The notes below the pieces were generated by a model, which saw only the letters and a program-made list of their open reading frames with translations, made no database searches and was not told the DNA's origin. Both the position numbers and the translations under genes were made by a program. Shown here piece after piece: positions 19,348 through 26,858 of a stretch of 64,000 bases of DNA. Within the stretch, counting starts at the first letter, position 1, and each line of letters starts with the position of its first letter. The DNA is from Streptomyces sp. CB01249 (GTDB lineage: Bacteria; Actinomycetota; Actinomycetes; Streptomycetales; Streptomycetaceae), in the NCBI RefSeq assembly GCF_001905735.1, contig NZ_LISW01000001.1:678603-742602 (forward strand), read 5' to 3'.

Positions 19348-19372
19348 GAAAACCGATCAATGAACGCTTTTT
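19348..19372. promoter_or_regulatory. Operator-like site 1 (GH20-GH1 intergenic region)
   Basis: The sequence here contains AAACCGATCAATGAACGCTT, matching two better copies at 24931-24954 and 25036-25059 (shared core AAACCGATCA, then a conserved ACG and a T-run). It lies 45 bases upstream of the GH1 start and 152 bases upstream of the GH20 start. On the minus strand a TTGATC element is embedded in it, followed about 16 bases on by TACAGG, a plausible GH20 promoter. The likely binder is the TetR protein encoded at 20723. Confidence 0.6.
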
Positions 19373-19416
19373 GCGGAGGGGGCGAACGGCCCGCCTCCGG
19401 GCGAAAGGAGAACCCG

Positions 19417-20712
19417 ATGGTGCACGAGGCCGGACCCGGTTTCGCCCTGCCGGAAGGCTTCCTCATGGGGGCGTCGACCTCGGCCCACCAAGTCGAGGGC
19501 AACAACGTCTCCAGCGACTGGTGGATCCTGGAGAACCACCCCGAAAGCTTCGTCCAGGAGCCCAGCGGGGACGCGGCCGACAGCTTCCACCGATGGCCCG
19601 AGGACATGGACCTGCTGCGCGAACTCGGCTTCGACGCCTACCGGTTCAGCATCGAGTGGGCCCGCGTCGAGCCGGAGCGCGGCCGGATCTCGCGCGCCGC
19701 CCTCGCGCACTACCGGGCCATGGTGCGCGGCGCGCTGGAACGCGGGCTGACCCCGGTCGTGACCCTCCACCACTTCACCTCGCCCCAGTGGTTCAGCGAG
19801 CTCGGCGGCTGGACGGCCCCCGGCGCGGACGAACTGTTCGCCGCCTACGCGCGCACCTGCGCCGACGTCCTGCGCGAGGGCGTCCGCCATGTCGCCACCA
19901 TCAACGAGCCCAACATCATGGCCCTGATGTACGCGCTCAAGCGGCACGCGGCCGAGCACGGCTGGGAGAGCATCGCGCACGGGGCGAACGCCGCCCGCGA
20001 GGCCGGGGCCGCCGCCGTCGACCCGGCCTCCTTCGCCCCGGACCCGGAGGTCATCCGGGCCCTGATCGGCGCCCACCGGGCCGCCACCGCCGCGGTGAAG
20101 GAGACCGTGCCCGGTGTCCAGGTCGGCTGGACCGTGGCCAACCAGGTCTACCAGCCCGAGCCGGGCTGCGAATCCGCCGCGACCGCCTACGCCCGGCCCC
20201 GCGAGGACGTCTTCCTGGAGGCCGCCCGCGGGGACGACTGGATCGGCGTCCAGGCGTACACCCGCCACCGCATCGGCCCCGACGGCACCCTGCCCCCGCC
20301 CCCGGACGCCGAACTGACCCTCACCGGATGGGAGTTCTACCCCGAGGCGCTGGGGGAGGCGGTGCGGCACACGGCGGAGGTCGTCGGCCCGCACGTGCCC
20401 ATCCTGGTCACCGAGAACGGCATCGCCACGGACGACGACGAGCGCCGCATCGCCTACACCACCCGCGCCCTGGCGAGCCTCGCCGAGGCGATGGCCGACG
20501 GCGTCGACGTACGCGGCTATCTGCACTGGAGCGCCCTCGACAACTACGAGTGGGGGAGCTACCGGCCGACGTTCGGGCTGATCGCGGTCGACCGCGACAC
20601 CTTCGCCCGGACGCCCAAGGAGTCGGCGCGCCGACTGGGCGCCCTGTCCCGGGAGCGGCGGCTGCCCGCCGGAGACCCGCTCGGGTCGGTGACCGCACCC
20701 TCCTCGCGTTAG
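19417..20712 (+). CDS. Beta-glucosidase, GH1
   Basis: A 431-residue family 1 glycosidase, cytoplasmic (no signal peptide). It starts with the GH1 N-terminal pattern FLMGASTSAHQVEGNN. The acid/base Glu is in VATINEPNIMALM (about residue 165) and the nucleophile Glu in PILVTENGIATDD (about residue 332). The C-terminal YLHWSALDNYEWGSYRPTFGLI is the usual sugar-binding segment. It hydrolyses aryl- or disaccharide beta-glycosides; exact specificity is unknown. The ATG at 19417 follows AAAGGAG by six bases. It is followed after ten bases by the TetR gene, probably on the same transcript. Confidence 0.94.
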   Translation: MVHEAGPGFALPEGFLMGASTSAHQVEGNNVSSDWWILENHPESFVQEPSGDAADSFHRWPEDMDLLRELGFDAYRFSIEWARVEPERGRISRAALAHYRAMVRGALERGLTPVVTLHHFTSPQWFSELGGWTAPGADELFAAYARTCADVLREGVRHVATINEPNIMALMYALKRHAAEHGWESIAHGANAAREAGAAAVDPASFAPDPEVIRALIGAHRAATAAVKETVPGVQVGWTVANQVYQPEPGCESAATAYARPREDVFLEAARGDDWIGVQAYTRHRIGPDGTLPPPPDAELTLTGWEFYPEALGEAVRHTAEVVGPHVPILVTENGIATDDDERRIAYTTRALASLAEAMADGVDVRGYLHWSALDNYEWGSYRPTFGLIAVDRDTFARTPKESARRLGALSRERRLPAGDPLGSVTAPSSR

Positions 20713-20722
20713 GGTGACCGGC

Positions 20723-21310
20723 ATGGCGAAACGGGGCCCGTACGAGAAGGGCGAGGCCAAGCGCAGCGAGATCCTGCACGCGGCCCTGGAGATCTTTGCC
20801 GCCGAGGGGTACCGGGGTACCTCCCTGCGGAAGGTGGCGGCGAAGTGCAGCCTCAGCCTGCCCGGTCTGATGCACTACTTCGACTCCAAGGAGGACCTGC
20901 TCACCCAGGTCCTGCGGATGCGTGACGAGACCGCGCGGGTGCGGCAGGCGGAGCGCGCCGATCCGCACGGCTACCGCGAGATCATCCGGGAGGGCGCGAA
21001 GACCCCCGGCCTGGTCGAGCTGTTCGTCTCGATGGCCGCCGCCGCCAGCGACCCGGCCCACCCCGCCCACGCCCACTTCGCCGAGCGCTATCCGGTGGTG
21101 CGCGAACGCGTCGCGGACTTCGTCCGGGAGGGCGTCGCGGAGGGGCGGATCAGCTCCGCGATCCCGCCGGAGCGGCTGGCCGTGCTCCTGGTCGCCGTGG
21201 CCGACGGCATCCAGCTGCAATGGCTGATCGACCGCTCCACGGACATGGAGCAGCCCATCGAGGACCTGCTCGCCGTCCTCGACCCGCGCACGGCGCCCGA
21301 AGGGGCCTGA
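20723..21310 (+). CDS. TetR-family repressor of the glycosidase cluster
   Basis: A 195-residue TetR protein. The N-terminal helix-turn-helix is RSEILHAALEIFAAEGYRGTSLRKVAAKCSLSLPGLMHYFDSKEDLL (given here by its ends: RSEILHAALEIF to MHYFDSKEDLL). The C-terminal half is an all-helical ligand-binding domain with the LVELFVSMAAAASDPAHPAH segment. It lies between the GH1 gene and a serine hydrolase gene, and the operator-like sequence found at three nearby promoters makes it the probable local repressor, relieved by a sugar or aglycone. The ATG at 20723 has AGGG eight bases upstream; a GTG at 20714 would add three residues. Confidence 0.9.
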   Translation: MAKRGPYEKGEAKRSEILHAALEIFAAEGYRGTSLRKVAAKCSLSLPGLMHYFDSKEDLLTQVLRMRDETARVRQAERADPHGYREIIREGAKTPGLVELFVSMAAAASDPAHPAHAHFAERYPVVRERVADFVREGVAEGRISSAIPPERLAVLLVAVADGIQLQWLIDRSTDMEQPIEDLLAVLDPRTAPEGA

Positions 21311-21322
21311 CCGGCAGACACA

Positions 21323-21350
21323 GAGGGGCGGCGCACAGGCGCCGCCCCTC
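21323..21350. terminator. Bidirectional terminator
   Basis: A perfect 12-bp stem (GAGGGGCGGCGC and its complement) with an ACAG loop lies between the stop codons of the TetR gene and the convergent serine hydrolase gene. Placement and symmetry fit a shared terminator. Confidence 0.85.
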
Positions 21351-21364
21351 CACTTCTTCACGGG

Positions 21365-22540
21365 TCAGAGCGCCGCCGCCGTCGCGGTCACCGCCTCCGT
21401 CCAGTCCGTCCAGCGCGGGTCCGGTCCGGCTGCCGGCTCCCAGGCCATCGCCGTGCACACGTACCCCACGGCGAGACCGCTGCCGGGGTCGGCCATGCCC
21501 AGCCGCCCACCCGCTCCCGCGTGCCCGAACGAGCCCTCGCCCAGCATCGGCAGGCCCTTCCGGGGCAGCTCGAAGCCGAGCCCGAAGCGGGTCCGGCCCG
21601 CGGGGTCCCCGCCGTCGAGCGGTGGCGGGGGCGGCACGTCGACGCGCGGGGCGACCGCCCGCCGCAGCGTCGCCGGGGCCAGCAGCCGCACCCCGTCCAC
21701 CGGACCGATCAGCGCCGCGTACATCCGGGACAGCGACCGGGCGTTGCCGATCCCACCGGCGCCGGGCAGCTCGGCCGCACGGCCCTCGCGGGTCGCCAGA
21801 CCCCGGACCGCCGCCGCCACCTCCGCCTGCGACGCCCGGAGCGCCGTCGAGAGCGGCGCGTCCGGGGCGAGCCCCAGCCCCGCGAGGAAACCGGCGACCT
21901 GCTCCGGCGAGGGATCGGGGCGTACGGAGAACTGCGGGGCGAACCGGTGCTCCTGCTCCACCGGCAGCCCGATCCACAGGTCGAGCCCCAGCGGCCCCGC
22001 CACCTCGTCGGCGAAGAACGCGCCGACGCTCCGCCCGGACACCCGGCGCACCACCTCGCCGACCAGGTGCCCGTACGTCAGCGAGTGGTACAGGCACGCC
22101 GTCCCCGGCTCCCACACCGGCCGCATCGCCGCCAGGGCGGCCAGCCGGGCGTCCCGGTCGAACAGCCCGGGCAGCCCGCACCCGGCGGGATCGGCCGAGA
22201 ACGCGGGCAGCCCGGCCCGGTGGGTGAGGAGGTCGGCCACCGTCGTCCCGGCCTTCCCCGCGGCCGCGAACTCCGGCCAGTAGCGGGCGACGGGCGCTTC
22301 GAGGTCCAGGGCGCCCCGCTCGCTCAGCACGTGGGCGCAGACCGCGACGAGGCCCTTGGTGACGGACATCAGCACGCCGACCGAGTCCGTCCCGAAGTCC
22401 GGCGGACCGGAGGCCAGATCGACCACCGGGCGCCCGTGGTGGTGGACGGCCAGCTGCGCGGCGCCGGGGTCATCGGCGCAGCCGCGTACGAAGGCGTCGC
22501 GGACGGGCTCCCAGCCGGGCGCCACCCGGCCGGTGATCAT
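21365..22540 (-). CDS. Serine hydrolase, class C beta-lactamase/esterase type
   Basis: A 391-residue beta-lactamase-fold hydrolase. The catalytic Ser-Lys motif is in GVLMSVTKGLVAVCAH (SxxK, about residues 58-61) and the second catalytic Tyr is in YHSLTYGHLVGEVV. The C-terminal GSFGHAGAGGRLGMADPGSGLAVGY supplies the third motif, HAG, typical of the EstB/penicillin-binding-protein-like esterases rather than of true beta-lactamases (KTG). It lacks a signal peptide. It starts one base before the end of the GH3 gene, so the two are coupled; it might remove ester groups from the glycosides handled by the cluster, which is inference only. Confidence 0.88.
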   Translation of the reverse strand: MITGRVAPGWEPVRDAFVRGCADDPGAAQLAVHHHGRPVVDLASGPPDFGTDSVGVLMSVTKGLVAVCAHVLSERGALDLEAPVARYWPEFAAAGKAGTTVADLLTHRAGLPAFSADPAGCGLPGLFDRDARLAALAAMRPVWEPGTACLYHSLTYGHLVGEVVRRVSGRSVGAFFADEVAGPLGLDLWIGLPVEQEHRFAPQFSVRPDPSPEQVAGFLAGLGLAPDAPLSTALRASQAEVAAAVRGLATREGRAAELPGAGGIGNARSLSRMYAALIGPVDGVRLLAPATLRRAVAPRVDVPPPPPLDGGDPAGRTRFGLGFELPRKGLPMLGEGSFGHAGAGGRLGMADPGSGLAVGYVCTAMAWEPAAGPDPRWTDWTEAVTATAAAL

Positions 22541-22541
22541 C

Positions 22542-24836
22542 TCAGCCCTCCTGCCGGGCCGTGCGCGCCTCCACCTCGTCCGCCAGGGCGGGCAGGCTCT
22601 CGGGGGACAGCGGGCTCTGGGGGAACTCGCAGATCACGTCGAGCGGCACCCCGGCGAGGAAGCGCAGCATCATGGGATCGGCGAGCGCGCTCGCGGACTC
22701 GTCCGTGCGGGCCTTCGCGAACGCCTCCATCAGCAGCGGGCCGCCCACCGGGTGCTCGAACCACTCGGCGAGGGTGTTCCGGCCGGTCAGCCGCAGCCCC
22801 GAGGGGTCGCCCGCCACGTCGGTCTCCACCTGGGCGCGGATGTCGCGCGAGGAGGCGCCGGCCTCGAAGCGGTAGCGGCCGTCCTCGACCTTCCAGCCGC
22901 CCTCGCGCTCGCTGAAGTACGCCAGATCGTGCCGTGCCACGCGGACCGCGACCTCGGCGCTCGCACCCGGCTCCAGGAACACCGAGGCGAAGCCGCGCAG
23001 TTCGCGCACGGGCCGCAGGACGCGTGAACCGTCCGGCCCGCCCACGTACAGCTGCACGATCTCGCGTCCGGCGACCGTGCCGGTGTTGGTGACGGTCAGC
23101 GTGACGTGGAAGCCGTCCCCGTCCTCCCGCACCGCCAGGTCCTCGTAGCCGAACGTCGTGTACGACAGGCCGTGGCCGAACGGGAACGCGACCTCGCGGC
23201 GCTGCGCGTCGTACCCCCGGTATCCGACGAAGATCCCCTCGCCGTAGCGGGCCCTGCCCTCCTCGCCGGGGAACGAGAGGTGGCTCGGGGAGTCCTCGAG
23301 GCGCAGCGGGACGGTCTCGGTCAGCTTCCCGGACGGGTTGACCGCGCCGAACAGGACGCGGGCGAGCGCGCCGCCGCCCGCCTGGCCGAGCAGCCACCCC
23401 TCGACGAGCGCGGGCACCCGGTCCTGCCAGGGCGCGGTGCGGACGACGCCGCCGTTGGACAGCACCACGACCGTGCGCGGGTTCACGTCCAGGACCCGCC
23501 GCAGCAGCTCGGTCTGGGCGGCCGGCAGGTCCAGGTGGTCGCGGTCGAAGCCCTCGGACTCGTCCTGCGCCGGGAGGCCGAGGAACAGCACCGCCGTGTC
23601 CGACGACTCCGCCAGCCGCACCGCCTCCTCGGCCAGTTCGGCGTCCGACGGCCCGTCCTCGCCGCCCGGCAGCGCGTACCCGGCGGCGAACCGCACCTCC
23701 GCGCCCGTCGCCAGCTCGCGCAGGCCGTCCAACGGAACGTCGAGCCGGGTGGGGGTGACCTGCGAGCTGCCCGCTCCCTGGTAGCGGGGCGTACGGGCGA
23801 ACTCCCCGATGACCGCCAGGCTGCCGCGCGCCGGGTCCAGCGGCAGCAGCGCGTCGTCGTTCTTCAGGAGCACCACGCACTGGTCGGCGGCCCGCCCGGC
23901 GACCCGGTGCGAGGCGTCCGCGTCGAACGTGCCGGGCGCCCCGGCGCCGCCGGTCGCGCGGTCGGCGAAGAGGGCGAGGCGTTCGACGGTCCGGTCGAGC
24001 ACCGCCTCGTCCAGCGCGCCGGACTCCACGGCGGCGGCCACCTCGCGGTCCGTGTGCCCGCCCGGGCCCGGCATCTGGAGGTCGAGGCCGGCGCGGAGGG
24101 CGGCGACCCGGTCGCGTACCGCGCCCCAGTCGGAGACGACGATCCCGTCGAAGTCCCACTCGTCGCGCAGGATCTCGGTCAGCAGGCGGGTGTGCTGCGC
24201 CACGGGCACGCCGTTGACGCCGTTGTAGGAGGCCATGACGGACCAGGGGCGGTCGCGGCGGACGACGCGTTCGAAGGCGCGCAGGTAGATCTCGCGCAGC
24301 GGGCGCTCGTCGATGTCGGCGCTCACCCGCATCCGGTCCGTCTCCTGGTTGTTGGCCGCGTAGTGCTTGAGCGACGCCCCGACCCCGGCGTTCTGGAGCC
24401 CGCGCACCATCGCGCCGCCCAGCTCCGACGAGACCAGCGGGTCCTCGGAGAAGTACTCGAAGTTCCGGCCGCACAGCGGTGACCGCTTGATGTTGATGCC
24501 CGGCCCCAGCACCACGTGCACGCCGTGCGCCACGGCCTCGGCCGCGATGGCCGCGGCGACCTCCTCGGCCAGTTCCGGATTCCAGCTGCTGCCGAGGGCG
24601 ACGGCGGGCGGGAAGCAGGTGGCGGGCGCCGCGCTGTGCAGGTCGAGCTGGCCGCCGTCGCCGGTCTCCCGGGGCAGCCGCAGCCCGTGCGGGCCGTCGG
24701 ACATCCGGACGGCGGGCAGCCCCGCCGCCTCGGACCCCTCGCTGACGAAGTCCCCGGAGCCGCTGGTCAGGGCGGCCTTCTCGGCGAGCGGGAGGGCGGT
24801 GGCGGGGGAGGGGCGGGGAGTGGATCGCTGAGTCAT
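22542..24836 (-). CDS. Beta-glucosidase, GH3
   Basis: A 764-residue family 3 glycosidase with the usual three parts: an N-terminal barrel, an alpha/beta sandwich and a C-terminal fibronectin type III domain (EVAFPFGHGLSYTTFGYEDL onwards). The nucleophile Asp is in FDGIVVSDWGAV (about residue 235) and KHYAANNQETDR supplies conserved substrate-binding residues. There is no signal peptide, so the enzyme is probably cytoplasmic. The start at 24836 is where family similarity begins; a frame to 24962 crosses the promoter. A promoter TTGACA-N17-TACGTT with an embedded operator lies about 100 bases upstream, so the gene is probably regulated together with the GH1 gene. Confidence 0.93.
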   Translation of the reverse strand: MTQRSTPRPSPATALPLAEKAALTSGSGDFVSEGSEAAGLPAVRMSDGPHGLRLPRETGDGGQLDLHSAAPATCFPPAVALGSSWNPELAEEVAAAIAAEAVAHGVHVVLGPGINIKRSPLCGRNFEYFSEDPLVSSELGGAMVRGLQNAGVGASLKHYAANNQETDRMRVSADIDERPLREIYLRAFERVVRRDRPWSVMASYNGVNGVPVAQHTRLLTEILRDEWDFDGIVVSDWGAVRDRVAALRAGLDLQMPGPGGHTDREVAAAVESGALDEAVLDRTVERLALFADRATGGAGAPGTFDADASHRVAGRAADQCVVLLKNDDALLPLDPARGSLAVIGEFARTPRYQGAGSSQVTPTRLDVPLDGLRELATGAEVRFAAGYALPGGEDGPSDAELAEEAVRLAESSDTAVLFLGLPAQDESEGFDRDHLDLPAAQTELLRRVLDVNPRTVVVLSNGGVVRTAPWQDRVPALVEGWLLGQAGGGALARVLFGAVNPSGKLTETVPLRLEDSPSHLSFPGEEGRARYGEGIFVGYRGYDAQRREVAFPFGHGLSYTTFGYEDLAVREDGDGFHVTLTVTNTGTVAGREIVQLYVGGPDGSRVLRPVRELRGFASVFLEPGASAEVAVRVARHDLAYFSEREGGWKVEDGRYRFEAGASSRDIRAQVETDVAGDPSGLRLTGRNTLAEWFEHPVGGPLLMEAFAKARTDESASALADPMMLRFLAGVPLDVICEFPQSPLSPESLPALADEVEARTARQEG

Positions 24837-24930
24837 ACGAATACCTGTCGGGCTTCCGTGAAGGGGGCGGGGCGAGGGGCGGGCCGTGGCCGTCCGGCGG
24901 AGCGAATCGGGGCAAGACGGCATGCGACCC

Positions 24931-24962
24931 AAAAACGTATGGTGATCGGTTTTCGCTGTCAA
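24931..24962 (-). promoter_or_regulatory. GH3 promoter with operator-like site 2
   Basis: Read on the minus strand there is TTGACA (24957-24962), a 17-base spacer and TACGTT (24934-24939), a near-consensus vegetative promoter. The spacer and -10 are covered by AAACCGATCACCATACGTTT, a copy of the operator-like sequence also seen at 19348-19372 and 25036-25059. A bound repressor here would exclude RNA polymerase. Confidence 0.7.
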
Positions 24963-25025
24963 GGGTCCCCGCGCGCGGCGTGCGGGACCCCCTCGACCGG
25001 CCGGATTTCATTTCGGACGCGGCTC

Positions 25026-25059
25026 TTGACGGCTAGAAACCGATCACCGTACGGTTTTC
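25026..25059 (+). promoter_or_regulatory. Lipase promoter with operator-like site 3
   Basis: TTGACG (25026-25031), an 18-base spacer and TACGGT (25050-25055) form a promoter pointing at the lipase gene. The operator-like sequence AAACCGATCACCGTACGGTT lies over the spacer and -10; it has exact arms AAACCG and CGGTTT around nine bases. It is the most symmetric of the three copies. The remaining parts of the 308-base GH3-lipase gap show nothing else recognisable. Confidence 0.7.
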
Positions 25060-25144
25060 GAGCTCGGGCGGTCCGCTCCGATGAGCTCCCTGCTGCTGCC
25101 GTCCGTCCCGTCGGCTCCGCTCTCCCCTGAATCGAGGAACGGTC

Positions 25145-26065
25145 ATGTCGGTATCCGGTCGGTCGACCACCCCCGCGCTCCGAGAGGCGTGCCACCCGGC
25201 CTGCGCCCCGCGCCTGGCCCTCGCGGCGGCGGCCGCCGTCGCCCTGCTGGCGGCCGCCGCGACCCCCGGCGTCGCCGCCCCGGCCGCCCCGGCGACCGGC
25301 GAACCCGTCCGATACGTGGCGCTCGGCGACTCGTACAGCTCCGGGCTCGGCATCCCGCAGCAGACCGACACCGTCTGCGGGCGCTCCGACCGCAACTACC
25401 CCTCGCTCGTGGCGGCAGCGGTGGGCGCCACGTCGTTCACCGACGTCACCTGCGCCGGGGCCGACACCACGCACATGGCGGGACCGCAGGACACCGCGGC
25501 GCCCCAGCTCGACGCGCTGCGCCCCGACACGACCCTGGTCACCCTCGGGATCGGCGGCAACGACCTGGACCTCGCCGGGGTCATCACCCGGTGCGTCCTC
25601 GTCGGCTACCTCGCGCCGCACGGCTCGCCCTGCAAGAGCAGCTTCACCCTGTTCGGCACGGACGAGATCGGCTCCCGGATCAACAACACCGCACCGAAGC
25701 TCGACGCGGTGCTCGACGCGATTCACGCCCGCTCGCCGCAGGCCCGGGTCCTCGTCGTCGGCTACCCGTCGCTGATGCCCGACGACGGCAGCTCCTGCCG
25801 CGCCACGGTCCCGCTCGCCGAAGGCGACTTCGGCTGGGTCCGGGACAAGGAGAAGCAGCTCGACGCGATGATGGCGCAGCGGGCCGGGACACGCGGCGCG
25901 GGGTACGTCGACACCTACGGCCCGTCCGTCGGGCACGACGCCTGTCAGGCCGCGGGGGTGCGCTGGATCGAACCGGCCGACTCGGCCGAGGGCGCCGGCT
26001 TCCACCCGAACGCCTCCGGACACAGGAGCACGGCCGATGCCGTACTCGCCGCCCTCGGTCACTGA
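25145..26065 (+). CDS. Secreted SGNH-family lipase/esterase
   Basis: A 306-residue secreted hydrolase. The signal peptide (hydrophobic LALAAAAAVALLAAAATPGVAAPA, about residues 24-47) points to export. The four SGNH blocks are present: Ser63 in ALGDSYSSG, Gly in VTCAGADTTHM, Asn in LGIGGNDLDL and the His block FHPNASGH near residue 290. Six or more cysteines suggest disulphides, as in the well-known Streptomyces extracellular lipases of this type. It hydrolyses acyl esters outside the cell. Its promoter carries the same operator-like site as the divergent GH3 gene. The start follows GAGGAA. Confidence 0.92.
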   Translation: MSVSGRSTTPALREACHPACAPRLALAAAAAVALLAAAATPGVAAPAAPATGEPVRYVALGDSYSSGLGIPQQTDTVCGRSDRNYPSLVAAAVGATSFTDVTCAGADTTHMAGPQDTAAPQLDALRPDTTLVTLGIGGNDLDLAGVITRCVLVGYLAPHGSPCKSSFTLFGTDEIGSRINNTAPKLDAVLDAIHARSPQARVLVVGYPSLMPDDGSSCRATVPLAEGDFGWVRDKEKQLDAMMAQRAGTRGAGYVDTYGPSVGHDACQAAGVRWIEPADSAEGAGFHPNASGHRSTADAVLAALGH

Positions 26066-26069
26066 CGCC

Positions 26070-26702
26070 TCAGCCCCGCTCCTCCGCCGCCACGCCGCAG
26101 TGGCGGAGGAAGGCGCGGACCTGCTCCGCCATGTCGACCGCGTCCGGGTCGAGGAGCCACTGCGTCTGGAGCCCGTCCATCAGGGCCAGCAGCTGCTGCG
26201 CCACGGCGGCCGGGTCCTCCCGGACGCCGCCCGCCGCGAACAGCTCCGCCAGCAGGCCGGTCAGCTCGCGGCGCAGGACCTGGTAGCGCCGTACGAAGTA
26301 CCCGTGGGCGGGGTGGTCCGGATCGGACGCCTCCGCCGACAGCTTCGCGTACAGCGCCACCAGGCCCGGCGTCCGGGCGTTGCGGTCGACCACGTCGAGC
26401 AGCAGGCGCAGCCGCTCGGCGGGCTCCGGTTCCGGTTCGCCGGGGTCCAGCACGGCGGGGAAGAGGCGGCGCGCGTCCAGTTCGTCGCGACGGCTCAGTA
26501 CGTCCAGGAGCAGGGCCTCCTTGCCGGGGAAGTGGTGCAGCACCCCGGCGTGGGTGAGCCCGGCGTGGGCGGCGATGTCGCGCAGCGAGACCGCGAGGAA
26601 ACCGGAGCGGGCGAACAGCTCGGCCGCGGATTCCAGGATGCGGGCGCGGGTGCGCTCGCCCTTCGACAGCCGCCGGGGCGCCTCGGTCTCGGTCTCGGTC
26701 AT
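26070..26702 (-). CDS. TetR-family regulator of the adjacent peptide-type ABC importer
   Basis: A 210-residue TetR protein. The DNA-binding domain runs from RARILESAAELFARSGFLAVSLRDIAAHAGLTHAGVLHHFPGKEALL (ends given; helix-turn-helix near residues 30-60). A proline-rich helical ligand domain follows, containing VALYAKLSAEASDPDHPAHGYF. It closely resembles in layout the TetR at 20723, suggesting a common subfamily. It is divergent from the substrate-binding protein gene, and the intergenic region holds two copies of a TTAACC-type operator, so autoregulation and control of the importer are likely. Confidence 0.9.
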   Translation of the reverse strand: MTETETEAPRRLSKGERTRARILESAAELFARSGFLAVSLRDIAAHAGLTHAGVLHHFPGKEALLLDVLSRRDELDARRLFPAVLDPGEPEPEPAERLRLLLDVVDRNARTPGLVALYAKLSAEASDPDHPAHGYFVRRYQVLRRELTGLLAELFAAGGVREDPAAVAQQLLALMDGLQTQWLLDPDAVDMAEQVRAFLRHCGVAAEERG

Positions 26703-26740
26703 TTCGGTCTCCTGCCGCGATCGGGTCTCGTCCAGCAGAA

Positions 26741-26792
26741 CTTACCGGCTGGTTAATTCCACCGAGCAAAAACCTACCAAGTGGTTAATTCC
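26741..26792. promoter_or_regulatory. Paired TetR operators between regulator and ABC importer
   Basis: Two related sites, CTTACCGGCTGGTTAATTCC (26741-26760) and CCTACCAAGTGGTTAATTCC (26773-26792), are spaced 32 bases centre to centre, about three helical turns. Each has TACC and GGTTA arms around four bases, a TetR-type palindrome, and both share TGGTTAATTCC. Their position between the divergent regulator and importer genes suggests cooperative binding by the TetR protein. Confidence 0.65.
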
Positions 26793-26858
26793 GTGTGTAG
26801 GCTCACCGGCAATCTTCGCCGGGGCGGTGCCCCCGGCTCTCCAGACGGAGCGAAAGAC

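Noticed and set aside
22542..25011. 824-residue minus-strand frame overlapping GH3
   Set aside because: Same-strand frame-shadow of GH3 with Arg-rich sequence and no motifs; the GH3 frame is clearly coding.
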